Shown here: piece after piece, positions 8,555 to 17,760 of the stretch
Numbering within the stretch: position 1 is the first letter of the stretch
Layout: each line of letters opens with the position of its first letter
Source of the DNA: Fibrobacter sp.
GTDB taxonomy: Bacteria; Fibrobacterota; Chitinivibrionia; Chitinivibrionales; Chitinispirillaceae
Direction: 5' to 3'
Length of the DNA stretch: 64,000 nt
NCBI GenBank assembly: GCA_012519985.1
Contig: JAAYPC010000262.1
Location: forward strand, 23,947-87,946
The notes under the pieces: generated by a model
The model's database searches: none
Seen by the model: only the letters and a program-made list of their open reading frames with translations
What the model was told of the DNA's origin: nothing
Translations under genes and position numbers: made by a program

Positions 8555-10390
8555 TTATAAACCCTGAACCTTCTCTAATACTTTTCTAAAAACAGCTACC
8601 ACATTCTGCAACTCCGATTCTTTATTCCTGATACGCCACAAACGTATCAGCTCGGCTAATACATCATATCCCATTTTTATCAATTCAGCTTTTGCTACAG
8701 GTATTTCCAATCTCTGATTATACTCATGTCTCTTCTTAAATAATAATAAAGCCAAAGTCCACACCGTAGCTTTTGCACCAAAAACCAACTCATCAAACTC
8801 CAATCGCTTCTGATTACCAATGGCTCGTAAATTGATAAGCTTACTAAGAACCTCAACTGCACGGTCATAATTGTTTTGAAGTTCCCCAACTCCAATCTCT
8901 TTAACCTTCTGCTCCTTATTCCATAAGCCTTCTGTACCACTCACCCAGGCATAAATATTGCCAAAATGGTAAAAACAAAGTCCGCCCAACTCCCTGAGCA
9001 ACCTATAGAGTGTCTCACTTTTATCCCCCCACTCTAAAACAGATACAGCCCTGTCAAAATCATCATCAGAATAAGATTCTTTGTTCCAGCAAAGTGCTGC
9101 TCCGAAAATCATTCCATGAAACATTCCCGCAAAAAGATTGATATGGCCACAATCTCCCCAATCTGTGTTTAAAACCCCGACAGCTTTGTACTGAAATCCA
9201 AATTGAACCATTTTGCGGATATTATCGCTGGCAGTCCCGATATCGTAAGCAAAGCGACTCCATCCCTGAGTGCCAGGACAAACGTATTGTCTGACTCCAG
9301 TATCTGCAAGAATTCTGATATTCTCATCTGTGATATCGGCTCCATATCCCCAATTCAAAAAAACCACATCCCTGGGTACCTGCTTTATAAGCTCCGGATG
9401 CTTAAGTATTATGTCACCCCAAAGCATAGGTGTTTTTCCATGACTTCTTACCAGGTCTATCAATTTGCTCACAAACTCCAGATACAGAGTACCTGTCCCC
9501 TCCTTTTGAACTCTCAACAGGTTTTTTCCCTTGCCCAAATCAAACGTTTCATCACAACAAATATTAAAGTATTTAGATGAGAAAAGCGGAAGGTACTCTT
9601 CAATCATAGATTTTATCAGCTTATAGCTCTCATCGTTTGTGGGATCTATAGTGTAATGAGCCATTCGATCCCAAAGATTTTGAGGGATTTCTGAAGCCTT
9701 GATGTTCAGCTCATTGAGATGTTCAAAACGTTTCAAACGAAGCAATTCGTAAAGATGGCCAAAAGAAGCCAACGATGGGATCAGATCAATATGAAAACGC
9801 TTGCTGTAGTGATCCAGTTCCAATATTTCTTCCGAAGTAAGCGGATCCCTGCCGCCCCACAACTCAGGTATATTTCTAAAAGCAAAAGAATGCTCCACAT
9901 ATAACTGAAGCTCATTAATCTTATAATAGGCCAGCTTCTCAATCAGAGACTTCAGAGTGGAAAGCTTAGGAACCTTTCCCCGGGTAACATCATGATAAAA
10001 CCCACGATGGCGAAAATCGGGGAAGTCGGTAATCTGTAAACAGGGTATCTCCTGGCCATTAAGGCTTATGATCTGCAGTAATGTCTGTATTGCCCAAAAC
10101 AGAGCTGATGCAGATCTGCCTTCAAGGATTATCCTATCCTTTTCTACAAATATCCTGTATTCCTCGCTATCCTCTTCATCATGCCGAAGAATAATCCCAT
10201 TTATATTATCACGATCTCCAATTGATAGAGCAATATTAATCCCGGTTAATATTTTTATCCTCTCTTTAAGAAAACTTGCAGCCCCGAGCAAATCAGTAGA
10301 ACTATTATTAATGTGAATAGCCTCGGCCTCACATAGAGAAAATTTTTGCCCAGCCAGTATCAATTGTTTCACCTGTGGAATCAGTCTCAT
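8555..10390 (-). CDS. Glycoside hydrolase family 20 protein (beta-N-acetylhexosaminidase type)
   Basis: A 611-residue protein with no signal peptide, so probably cytoplasmic. The first ~110 residues form the small alpha/beta domain typical of GH20; the TIM barrel begins at FRHRGFYHDVTRGKVP. The catalytic Asp-Glu pair appears in YFNICCDETFDLGKGK at about 280, although the usual HxGGDE is here NICCDE. Downstream barrel motifs include TPMLWGDI and GVLNTDWGDCGH. GH20 enzymes release terminal GlcNAc or GalNAc by substrate-assisted catalysis. A GAAGGA ribosome site precedes the ATG. It is followed by a putative sugar anomerase, which suggests an intracellular amino-sugar oligosaccharide pathway. 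Confidence 0.85.
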   Translation of the reverse strand: MRLIPQVKQLILAGQKFSLCEAEAIHINNSSTDLLGAASFLKERIKILTGINIALSIGDRDNINGIILRHDEEDSEEYRIFVEKDRIILEGRSASALFWAIQTLLQIISLNGQEIPCLQITDFPDFRHRGFYHDVTRGKVPKLSTLKSLIEKLAYYKINELQLYVEHSFAFRNIPELWGGRDPLTSEEILELDHYSKRFHIDLIPSLASFGHLYELLRLKRFEHLNELNIKASEIPQNLWDRMAHYTIDPTNDESYKLIKSMIEEYLPLFSSKYFNICCDETFDLGKGKNLLRVQKEGTGTLYLEFVSKLIDLVRSHGKTPMLWGDIILKHPELIKQVPRDVVFLNWGYGADITDENIRILADTGVRQYVCPGTQGWSRFAYDIGTASDNIRKMVQFGFQYKAVGVLNTDWGDCGHINLFAGMFHGMIFGAALCWNKESYSDDDFDRAVSVLEWGDKSETLYRLLRELGGLCFYHFGNIYAWVSGTEGLWNKEQKVKEIGVGELQNNYDRAVEVLSKLINLRAIGNQKRLEFDELVFGAKATVWTLALLLFKKRHEYNQRLEIPVAKAELIKMGYDVLAELIRLWRIRNKESELQNVVAVFRKVLEKVQGL

Positions 10391-10829
10391 TTTAATCCTT
10401 CACATCTTATGTTCAGTACATCCGTGCCTTTTGAACTGTTGTTGCCTGTCGCTTTTCATTCAGACATTCCCAGTATTTATAAAGATAATTATTACACTTT
10501 TTTATCCTGATAGGCCATCTATTCTGTATCCAGTTCGAAAACCATTTAATCAGTAAAAGCCATCTTTGTGTACGAAAAGTAACTTGAAATGGCCGCCTGT
10601 TTCGGACAGAAGTGATGTATATCTATTTAAATAATAACGACATTATGTTCCCTGTTTGATCTTTCTAAACTTGAAAGATAAATATTATCTTCATAGAAAA
10701 TGACATGCACACCTGAAACAGGCAATACTGAAGTTTTTCTGATTCTGCTGAAGAGATTAAGTATTCCAGTTTTATTCATATTAATAGTTTAAAACAGAAG
10801 TTCATGTTTTTTCCTTTCAGGGTTTACTT
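10391..10829. other. Divergent intergenic region between GH20 and the TonB-type operon
   Basis: About 440 bases with no gene. It must hold promoters for both flanking transcripts. I see no sigma-54 pattern, convincing operator palindrome or repeat. Confidence 0.5.
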
Positions 10830-11648
10830 ATGTTTAGATGTAGAAGATATCTGTTGATTTTGATTTCTGTACACTGCTCTTTACTCGGTACGATAAAAGC
10901 TGCGGAGTCTGTTGATCTGGATGAAGAGATCAGGCGGATAAGAAAAGAACTGGCATCAGTTTCGTCTCAACGTCAAGCTGTCAAGCAGGAGACAGCAAGT
11001 GATTCAAAAGACCAGGCTTCTTATAAGGCAAAGTTTGAAAACCGCTTGAGAACAGCAACTGCTGAAGCCGATTCAATTTGGGAACTGATCCAACAACACC
11101 ACCAAAGAAATGATTCTCTCTCTGCCGTAGTTACCAGCCTCCAATCATCACAAAAGCAATATGATCTGTTGCAGGAAAATTTCCGGTTACGCCTGATAGC
11201 AGCTTGTGATCAGATTTCCAGGTTGGCTTCAAATATTCCACCCATGTCCTCAAAAAGTATATCAAATCCAGCAGCTCTTCTGAAGAGTGAACTTGCTTCC
11301 AGAAACATTGACAACGTTGAAGGTTTGCAAAGGCTCATACAGATTTTTAACAGCCACGAAGAATTGACTGCAAGTATTCAGATTTTCCAGGGTATCTCAC
11401 CTGTTCCAGAAATACCCGGAACCGTATACCGCTTACGTATAGGATGTCTCTTTGAAGCAGCAGTCCAGGCAACCGGAAACCGGTACGCACTTTGGAATGG
11501 CGTGGACAGTACAGGCAAAGAAATATGGCTTACGCGATCCGATCCTGAGGGTGCCTCCCAGATTTTGAATGCAATCAATATCCGGGAAGGCAAAGCTCTG
11601 CCATCATTTGCCAGAATACCGCAGTTCGGATTTACTGAAGGAGAATAA
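10830..11648 (+). CDS. DUF3450-type periplasmic coiled-coil protein (TonB2-like system)
   Basis: A 272-residue protein with a signal peptide (RRYLLILISVHCSLLGTIKA) and a long heptad-rich coiled coil through about residue 130, then a globular tail with IPGTVYRLRIGCLFEAAVQ and ALWNGVDSTGKEIW. This is the pattern of the DUF3450 family, which heads operons for TonB-like complexes in Vibrio and other Proteobacteria. The family is periplasmic and is thought to assist the energising complex. It is followed after 5 bases by the long MotA/TolQ/ExbB protein, so the six-gene set is one operon. Confidence 0.78.
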   Translation: MFRCRRYLLILISVHCSLLGTIKAAESVDLDEEIRRIRKELASVSSQRQAVKQETASDSKDQASYKAKFENRLRTATAEADSIWELIQQHHQRNDSLSAVVTSLQSSQKQYDLLQENFRLRLIAACDQISRLASNIPPMSSKSISNPAALLKSELASRNIDNVEGLQRLIQIFNSHEELTASIQIFQGISPVPEIPGTVYRLRIGCLFEAAVQATGNRYALWNGVDSTGKEIWLTRSDPEGASQILNAINIREGKALPSFARIPQFGFTEGE

Positions 11649-11653
11649 TAAAA

Positions 11654-13108
11654 ATGCATAGATTCATTATCTTCATTCTTGCATTGTTTCTTTCAATAAT
11701 GGCCGCAACCGATAAGAACCAGAAACTCAAAGAACAGGAACTCAAAATCCTCAGAGAACAACTGGAATCTGCCAGGGATTCTCTTCAAAACGAGATCGCT
11801 GCCAGATGGCGTATCCGTCAAATCAACATTAGCCAGCGTGAAAAAGATAAGGAAGAACTTGTTCTCCAACACGAAAAAACCGAACGGTTGCGCAACGAGC
11901 TGGCACAGATCAAAGAAGAATGTTACTCAAAGCAACGTACTATCGAAACAGAACAGAAAAAGTTGTCTGAAAAGAAGGAGTTCTGGAATTACCTGATCTC
12001 TTCGATGAACGATGTACTTAAAAGGGAATCTGATCAGATCATGAGTTCTTTTCCGATAGACATCGAAGAGCGTCGAATGGACTTGGAAGAGCTGCGGCGT
12101 AAATTTACAGCCGACAGAAATGCCTCAAACGCTCTGAGCCAATTGACTTCTTATTACTCAAAATATCTGGAAAAAGGGAGCAGGTCTTTTATAGACAAAA
12201 CAACGGTTCTTCCGGAAAACGGTGCTCCGCAGGAGATTACTATTGCCCGTCTCGGAAATGTGTTGGGTTATGGAATCAACCGGGATTCAGTCATTTTTAT
12301 TGTTAATCAATCCGGCAACCTGGGATCAGGCCGTTATAACACTCAGCAGTTGGGGGCATCGGCATTAAAAGAATTCCTCTCTGATGCCTTCCCCAGGTGG
12401 ATTGAGATGAAAGAGGTTAAAGGTCCGTTGATGCTCGATATCATGCAAAATTCACATTCTTCCATATTGATAAAAGGTCAGAAGATAAAAAGGTCTGATC
12501 AATTCAAGCAGTTTATAAAAGCAGGTGGTCCGGTAATGTACCCGCTGGGAGCTCTTGTAATCTGGGCTTTAACACTTATGCTCTGGAAATTGATAATTTT
12601 CAGCCGCAAATACACTTCAGAATCCAGAATTTCAAAAAACGTTATGTCCTATCTTAACAGTAACGATATTGAAAAAGCAAAAAGTTATATCAGCAAACAT
12701 CACGGCGTTGTCGCCAGAGTGGTTCTTGCCTGCCTTGAGCATTCCAAATGGTCAAGAGCATCGGCTGAAAAAGCAGTAAAAGAAATACTGATAGAGGAAC
12801 TCCCTAAACTTAACAGCCACCTTAACACTCTTGCGGTAATTGCAGGAGCCGCGCCACTTTTAGGGCTATTGGGAACAGTGACCGGTATGATCAAGCTTTT
12901 TGAAGTTATCACCAGTTATGGAACCGGCGATCCCAAAATCCTGGCTGCTGGTATATCAGAAGCATTAATCACCACAGAAGTCGGACTTATAATCGCTATC
13001 CCTGTAATGATAATCCATAATTTTCTTCGAAACAGAGCAGATGATATCCTGACTGCAACTGAAAAGCATGCCATGCGTATTCTCAACCGACTATGGCCGG
13101 AGGATTGA
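11654..13108 (+). CDS. MotA/TolQ/ExbB protein with long periplasmic coiled-coil N-terminus (TtpC-like)
   Basis: A 484-residue inner-membrane protein. After a signal-like first 20 residues, positions 25-130 form a charged coiled coil, followed by a domain containing ARLGNVLGYGINRDSVIFI. The C-terminal 190 residues are the MotA/TolQ/ExbB proton-channel domain with three membrane segments and the signature LNTLAVIAGAAPLLGLLGTV. In TonB2 systems this protein (TtpC) is required alongside ExbB and ExbD. The gene is 6 bases before exbB. No residue loss is obvious in the channel signature. Confidence 0.85.
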   Translation: MHRFIIFILALFLSIMAATDKNQKLKEQELKILREQLESARDSLQNEIAARWRIRQINISQREKDKEELVLQHEKTERLRNELAQIKEECYSKQRTIETEQKKLSEKKEFWNYLISSMNDVLKRESDQIMSSFPIDIEERRMDLEELRRKFTADRNASNALSQLTSYYSKYLEKGSRSFIDKTTVLPENGAPQEITIARLGNVLGYGINRDSVIFIVNQSGNLGSGRYNTQQLGASALKEFLSDAFPRWIEMKEVKGPLMLDIMQNSHSSILIKGQKIKRSDQFKQFIKAGGPVMYPLGALVIWALTLMLWKLIIFSRKYTSESRISKNVMSYLNSNDIEKAKSYISKHHGVVARVVLACLEHSKWSRASAEKAVKEILIEELPKLNSHLNTLAVIAGAAPLLGLLGTVTGMIKLFEVITSYGTGDPKILAAGISEALITTEVGLIIAIPVMIIHNFLRNRADDILTATEKHAMRILNRLWPED

Positions 13109-13114
13109 TTTTAC

Positions 13115-13753
13115 ATGAATCTTTTTTCCATGTTTCTTGCAGATTTTCAAAAAGGTGGAATCGTCATGTGGTTTATATTCCTGGCAGCTACAGTTGCCTG
13201 GATGATTGGAGTTGAAAAACTGGTTTCACTTATAAACATTTCCTCTTCCAGAAGAAAATTCCTGCGATTTGCAGATTGCCTGTTTCGAGATAGTAACAGC
13301 GCGGTCGGGAAAACCGGGTTTGAAAATTATGATCTTTTACTGGAACAGCTCAGAAAGAATCTGAAAAGCAATCAATGCGGTTGTAAGGGAGCGCTTCGCG
13401 AATTTCTTATCGGCACAGTTCCTCTCCTTAACAAGCATTTTTCTACTATGTCGGTATGGATATCCATTGCACCACTTCTGGGACTTCTTGGCACAGTCAT
13501 AGGCATGGTGAAAACATTCAAGGTCATTATGGTCTTTGGAATCGGCAATCCAAGTCTGACTGCAGAAGGAATCAGTGTGGCACTTCTGACAACCCAGGCA
13601 GGATTAATAGCAGCATTTCCTTCAATAATCTTTCATAATTACCTGAGAGGGAAAAAGAATGACCTGGTTTCAAAGATTCTTAAAGATTGCGAGCAGATAA
13701 CCAGCAAGACACATTCTTTGCTAACAGGATATTATTCAGAATGTAAGGATTAA
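13115..13753 (+). CDS. exbB: ExbB-like proton-channel subunit
   Basis: A 212-residue, three-helix MotA/TolQ/ExbB protein, shorter than its upstream paralogue and without the periplasmic domain. The signature MSVWISIAPLLGLLGTVIGM and the following TAEGISVALLTTQAGLIAAF are intact. With ExbD it should convert proton-motive force into TonB movement at the inner membrane. It ends one base before exbD starts, implying coupled translation. Confidence 0.9.
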   Translation: MNLFSMFLADFQKGGIVMWFIFLAATVAWMIGVEKLVSLINISSSRRKFLRFADCLFRDSNSAVGKTGFENYDLLLEQLRKNLKSNQCGCKGALREFLIGTVPLLNKHFSTMSVWISIAPLLGLLGTVIGMVKTFKVIMVFGIGNPSLTAEGISVALLTTQAGLIAAFPSIIFHNYLRGKKNDLVSKILKDCEQITSKTHSLLTGYYSECKD

Positions 13754-13754
13754 G

Positions 13755-14168
13755 ATGTTTGATGATTTTGGTTTAATAAACAAAAGCAATAATGCATCTG
13801 CTGAAATCAACATTGGGCCACTTATCGATCTGGTTTTTATTTTACTTATCTTTTTTGTAGTTACAACCAATTTTAACCGTCAGACCGGTATCGATGTGTC
13901 CAGACCCAAGGCGCAGACTGCTGTCACTCAGGGGCAGAAAACGCTTTTAATCGGCATAACACGCGAAGGAACGCTTCATGTTTACGGACGTCAGGTAAGT
14001 ATCGACCGTCTGACTGCTCTGGTAAGTGAAGAGGTCAGCAAGGACCCTTCCCTGAATGTGGTAATCATCTCCGATCAGCAGGCATCAGTAGGAACCGCTG
14101 TGCAGGTTATGGACAAATGTGCCCTTGCCGGAGCTGCAAAAGTATCCATAGCTGCAGACAAGGAATAA
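13755..14168 (+). CDS. exbD: ExbD/TolR-like proton-channel subunit
   Basis: A 137-residue protein with one N-terminal membrane helix carrying the conserved acidic residue in IGPLIDLVFILLIFFVV, followed by a periplasmic ExbD/TolR domain (LLIGITREGTLHVYG, VVIISDQQASVGTAVQVMD). It pairs with the ExbB-type proteins just upstream. It lies three bases before tonB. Confidence 0.92.
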   Translation: MFDDFGLINKSNNASAEINIGPLIDLVFILLIFFVVTTNFNRQTGIDVSRPKAQTAVTQGQKTLLIGITREGTLHVYGRQVSIDRLTALVSEEVSKDPSLNVVIISDQQASVGTAVQVMDKCALAGAAKVSIAADKE

Positions 14169-14171
14169 TTC

Positions 14172-14813
14172 ATGTTGAGATTTCTTCTGAAATCCTCTTT
14201 TTTTGTTTTAAAGCTGCTTATAGTTATTGCCATCAATTTTGTCCTGTTTCTTATGATACCTCTTACTCATAGTCTTTCAAAAAAAATTAAAGATAATGAT
14301 AACGTTTCTGTAAGAGAACCCAGAATTATCGCCGAATATATAAAGCCTCCTCAAAAAGATGAAAATAGAGAACACAAACCCAGAATCCGTCAAATCAAAG
14401 CATCTGCATCCAATCAATTTTCCCAGAAACCTATAAGTCTCAAATTTGTTCCTGATCTGGCAGTGGAACAGGGAAGTACAGATGAGGTAGCAATGTCTTC
14501 GGGCGAACTGGAAGCAGTGATTTTTGAAGAAGGTGAAGTTGACCAGGATGCTCAACCGGTAAGCAGAACCCAAATTCCATATCCTCAAAGAGCAAGAGAA
14601 CTGGGCATCGAAGGAGATCTGGTCCTTATTCTCCTGATAGATATTGATGGTAAAGTAAGCTCGGTTGAAGTAATCAGCTCACCGGATCAAATAATATCTA
14701 AAAAAGCAACTGAAATTATACTTTCAAGTTGGAAATTTAAACCAGCCCGTAACCAGGGGATTCCGGTTAAACAGAGGGTAAAGCAGAAAATCTCTTTCAG
14801 ATTAAATTCCTGA
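14172..14813 (+). CDS. tonB: TonB-family energy transducer
   Basis: A 213-residue protein with an N-terminal membrane anchor (FVLKLLIVIAINFVLFLMIP), a charged linker of about 90 residues that has only a short proline-containing part, and an intact C-terminal TonB domain (IPYPQRARELGIEGDLVLI, IISSWKFKPARNQGIPV-like end). It should span the periplasm to energise TonB-dependent outer-membrane transporters. No receptor gene lies in the window, so the cargo is unknown. Confidence 0.92.
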   Translation: MLRFLLKSSFFVLKLLIVIAINFVLFLMIPLTHSLSKKIKDNDNVSVREPRIIAEYIKPPQKDENREHKPRIRQIKASASNQFSQKPISLKFVPDLAVEQGSTDEVAMSSGELEAVIFEEGEVDQDAQPVSRTQIPYPQRARELGIEGDLVLILLIDIDGKVSSVEVISSPDQIISKKATEIILSSWKFKPARNQGIPVKQRVKQKISFRLNS

Positions 14814-14828
14814 TTACCGGATTTCATT

Positions 14829-15767
14829 ATGTACAAATATTCATTCTGGCATTTCTTTATTTTCTTTCTTACCCTTGAAGCCTCAGCCGGATTAATCGAT
14901 CAGGCTAATGATTTATATGAAAAAGGGAAACTGCCTGAAGCAATTGCATTGTATAAAAAAGCATATTTCTCAGGAGAGAATCCGGCAATCTGCTATTTCA
15001 ATCTTGGAAATGCCTACTTTCAGCTTGACAGTGTTTCTAAGAGTATAGTTTATTACCAGGCAACCGTATCTTCAGCTCCTGATTTTTTCAGAGGTCATCT
15101 GAATCTTGCTATCTCCTATTATTCACTCGAAGATTTAGGCAGATGTGTCGCATCAGTTAAAAGAGCCCTGGAAATTGAACCTGAAAACGAAAAGGCACTT
15201 CTTTTACTGGGTACCTGCTATCGCAGACTCAAGGCAAACTCCGAAGCAATTATCATTTTCGAACATCTCGTCCGGCTTAATCCGCAAAAGGATGAACCAT
15301 ACATAGCAATAGCAGAGATATATAAGGATTTGCTAGACAACGATGAAGCATTAAAATGGTTATCAAAGTGCCCGGAATCCGGGAAAAATGAAAACTATGT
15401 TAATCTTCTGAAAGCAGAAATTTATGAAGAATCCCAGAACATGGAAAAAGCTCTTTTCTATTTGACCACTGCATTCAATAAAAACAGAAATGACAAATGG
15501 CTGCTTTACCGAATAGTTTCTTTGCACCTTGGTATGGGCAATGATCTTGTAGCTCTGCAGCAAGCCGCCAGCGGCCTTGAGCAGTTTCCGGATTTTGCAG
15601 AACTTGCAGTTCTTGCCGGGGAGATCTGCTTCAAAAAACAGAAATATGAAGAAGCAAAACGCTTTTTTACTATCGCTAAGCTGAATGGAAGCGCATCAGG
15701 AGAAAGGGGACTTCAGAATCTCCGGGAGATTCATTTGAACACTAATGAACATGCCCTCACCCACTAA
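14829..15767 (+). CDS. Secreted TPR protein ending the TonB operon
   Basis: A 312-residue protein with a signal peptide (WHFFIFFLTLEASAG) and at least six tetratricopeptide repeats from about residue 22 (ANDLYEKGKLPEAIALYKKA, AICYFNLGNAYFQLDSVSKS and so on). TPR proteins form protein-binding superhelices. A periplasmic TPR protein is the usual last gene of DUF3450/TtpC/ExbBD/TonB operons, and it lies 15 bases after tonB. It probably helps assemble the complex (inference). Confidence 0.85.
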   Translation: MYKYSFWHFFIFFLTLEASAGLIDQANDLYEKGKLPEAIALYKKAYFSGENPAICYFNLGNAYFQLDSVSKSIVYYQATVSSAPDFFRGHLNLAISYYSLEDLGRCVASVKRALEIEPENEKALLLLGTCYRRLKANSEAIIIFEHLVRLNPQKDEPYIAIAEIYKDLLDNDEALKWLSKCPESGKNENYVNLLKAEIYEESQNMEKALFYLTTAFNKNRNDKWLLYRIVSLHLGMGNDLVALQQAASGLEQFPDFAELAVLAGEICFKKQKYEEAKRFFTIAKLNGSASGERGLQNLREIHLNTNEHALTH

Positions 15768-15935
15768 ATATGTCTCCACATCCCTGTATATTAAACCCAA
15801 ATTGAACCTCGATATTCCCATTTCCTTCTTCTCTCCATTCCGGATTTGCTTCGTTGCTGGTCATCAGTATCATCTAATTGTATTGCCATTGAAATCAGAA
15901 TTATGATATGATAGTATCAAAGTGAGAGGTAAAAG

Positions 15936-16196
15936 ATGGCAAACAGTATTAATATGCTTCTTGATGTTTCAGTTCCCATAGCGGTGCAGCTTGGGCAAAC
16001 CAGAATGACTATCCGGGAGCTTCTGAGTTTAAAAAAAGGTGGCATTGTGCGACTCAACCGCATGGCAGGTGAACCGGTCGATGTGTTTCTGAGCAAAAAA
16101 CTAATCGCCAAGGGTGAAATAACCGTTGTAGATGACAAGCTTTCTGTAAGAATCGGGCAGCTTTACGGCGCCAAAGAGAAGTTTAAGCACCTCTAA
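15936..16196 (+). CDS. FliN-like flagellar motor switch protein (single SpoA domain)
   Basis: An 86-residue protein made of one SpoA (FliN/FliM C-terminal) domain: MLLDVSVPIAVQLGQTRMTI, then LLSLKKGGIVRLNRMAGEPV and the closing KGEITVVDDKLSVRIGQ. FliN forms the C-ring of the flagellar switch. A GAGAGG ribosome site lies 6 bases before the ATG. No other flagellar gene is adjacent, which is unusual; a possible FlgM-like gene occurs at 37.5 kb. The short size matches minimal FliN proteins. Confidence 0.88.
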   Translation: MANSINMLLDVSVPIAVQLGQTRMTIRELLSLKKGGIVRLNRMAGEPVDVFLSKKLIAKGEITVVDDKLSVRIGQLYGAKEKFKHL

Positions 16197-16210
16197 ATCG
16201 ACACAAAACT

Positions 16211-17269
16211 CTAAAAAAGTACACCCAAAGTCATACGGAAAAATGAAAAATCAATCTTATCGAAACGAAAAGCATAGTCCATATAATACCTTTTATAATG
16301 AACTCCAGCTCCCAGTGTAGGAATTTTCCCCGATAATCCAGCCCGAAAAACAGCAATATTCCAAAATTCTGCTTCCAGTCCAAGACGCAAAGATGTGGTA
16401 TATTGTTTATCCAATGCCAATGCGAAAGTCCAGTTTCCTCCAAGGTCACCGCTTTTATCAACGTAGGATATTCCATAATAATGTGAATATCTGATTTTTT
16501 CTCTGTATCCCAGAGGAGAATGCACCCAGATGATTTCTGCAGGAAGAAAATCTCTTACAGCAATTCCCAATACGATATTACGATTTGTTACTTTTTTTGA
16601 TAAATCATAATCCAGACCTATGCTAGCCATTACTCCGAGATCAGCGTTTACTCCCACACCCATGTATTTTCTGCCCTCTGGGTTCATGGTCTGCCAGTAC
16701 CCTTTCAGGCTCAAGCCTGCTGAAATATTCAAGGGACGTGGCAGTCCACTTCCTGGGGGTGTAGGCATTTTCAAAGAAAGCATTTTTCCCATGGTAAGGA
16801 TCATCTGATGCTGATTGTTCTGGAAATAACCCTTTGGTACCCCGTCTGATCTGAGTGAGATATCATTGAGGGATTCCTCATAAGTTGAAGGCAATGAATC
16901 AAAAAAAGGTATATTTCCACTTAGAAAAGGGGCATATACAATAGAAGAGGCAATCTGCCCCTGCGGCATTCGCAAAGCAAAACATCCCTGTCGTGAGAGG
17001 CCATGATAGATATCGGCTATTTCAGCCGATAATTCAACATGTTTGGCAAAAGAAACAGATGCCGGATTCCAGATCACTGAAGAAGCTCTTTGAGGCAAAA
17101 CAACCCCGACATCGCCCATTGCTGCGATTTGGGCCCCGGCTGGCAAATGAGCCATATCAGCAGCATAACGAATCTGTAGTTCTTCTGCGAAAGTTTTAAA
17201 GATGTAAGGAAACAGAAATAACAGAGCTGGTAAAAAGACAGAGAAGCTTTTATTATGGCAGGCAGACAT
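16211..17269 (-). CDS. PorV/UPF0164-type outer-membrane beta-barrel protein
   Basis: A 352-residue protein with a signal peptide (SFSVFLPALLFLFPYIFKTFA) and alternating hydrophobic strands ending in an aromatic residue, typical of outer-membrane barrels. The N-terminal AAMGDVGVVLPQRASSVIWNPAS pattern is that of the PorV/PorQ/UPF0164 family, a group related to FadL that in Bacteroidota acts in type IX secretion. Its start shares one base with the stop of yjbQ (TAATG), so they are co-translated. A type IX role is only a possibility here. Confidence 0.72.
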   Translation of the reverse strand: MSACHNKSFSVFLPALLFLFPYIFKTFAEELQIRYAADMAHLPAGAQIAAMGDVGVVLPQRASSVIWNPASVSFAKHVELSAEIADIYHGLSRQGCFALRMPQGQIASSIVYAPFLSGNIPFFDSLPSTYEESLNDISLRSDGVPKGYFQNNQHQMILTMGKMLSLKMPTPPGSGLPRPLNISAGLSLKGYWQTMNPEGRKYMGVGVNADLGVMASIGLDYDLSKKVTNRNIVLGIAVRDFLPAEIIWVHSPLGYREKIRYSHYYGISYVDKSGDLGGNWTFALALDKQYTTSLRLGLEAEFWNIAVFRAGLSGKIPTLGAGVHYKRYYMDYAFRFDKIDFSFFRMTLGVLF

Positions 17270-17676
17270 TATTCTCCAATAATACTGACCGAAACGTGCC
17301 TGTTTCTGGGACCATCAAATTCGCAAAAATAAATGGATTGCCATGTACCAAGAACCAGCGAGCCATTGGTAACCGGAACCAGTGTACTTAAACCAACTAA
17401 AGATGCTTTGAGATGGCTGTCAGAATTTCCTTCAGCATGCCTGTAAAATGGTTCCCGCTGAGGTATCAATTGGGCAAGCTTTTTAAAAAAATCAGTTTCC
17501 ACATCCGGATCAGCATTTTCGTTTACGGTAATTGCGGCAGTAGTGTGCAAACTTATTACCGAACAAATACCATTTTTAATACCGCAATTATCGATAACCT
17601 TTTGTACATTCGGGGAAATGTCTATCCATTGGCAGCGATTCTTGGTGGATAGGGAGATAATTTCCTGCTTCACCAT
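17269..17676 (-). CDS. yjbQ: YjbQ / UPF0047 family protein
   Basis: A 135-residue protein of the UPF0047 (YjbQ) family: ICSVISLHTTAAITVNENAD, HAEGNSDSHLKASLVG and the closing GTWQSIYFCEFDGPRNRHV with the conserved histidines. Members have been linked to thiamine-phosphate synthase activity, but the physiological role is unsettled. A strong AAGGGGGG ribosome site lies before the ATG. It is the first gene of a two-gene unit with the barrel protein. Confidence 0.9.
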   Translation of the reverse strand: MVKQEIISLSTKNRCQWIDISPNVQKVIDNCGIKNGICSVISLHTTAAITVNENADPDVETDFFKKLAQLIPQREPFYRHAEGNSDSHLKASLVGLSTLVPVTNGSLVLGTWQSIYFCEFDGPRNRHVSVSIIGE

Positions 17677-17760
17677 ATTTACCCCCCCTTAAAATAAGCA
17701 AATTACCGACATTTAACAGGACCTCCCAGCCCCTTTACAGTCATGATATCATAATTTGCT

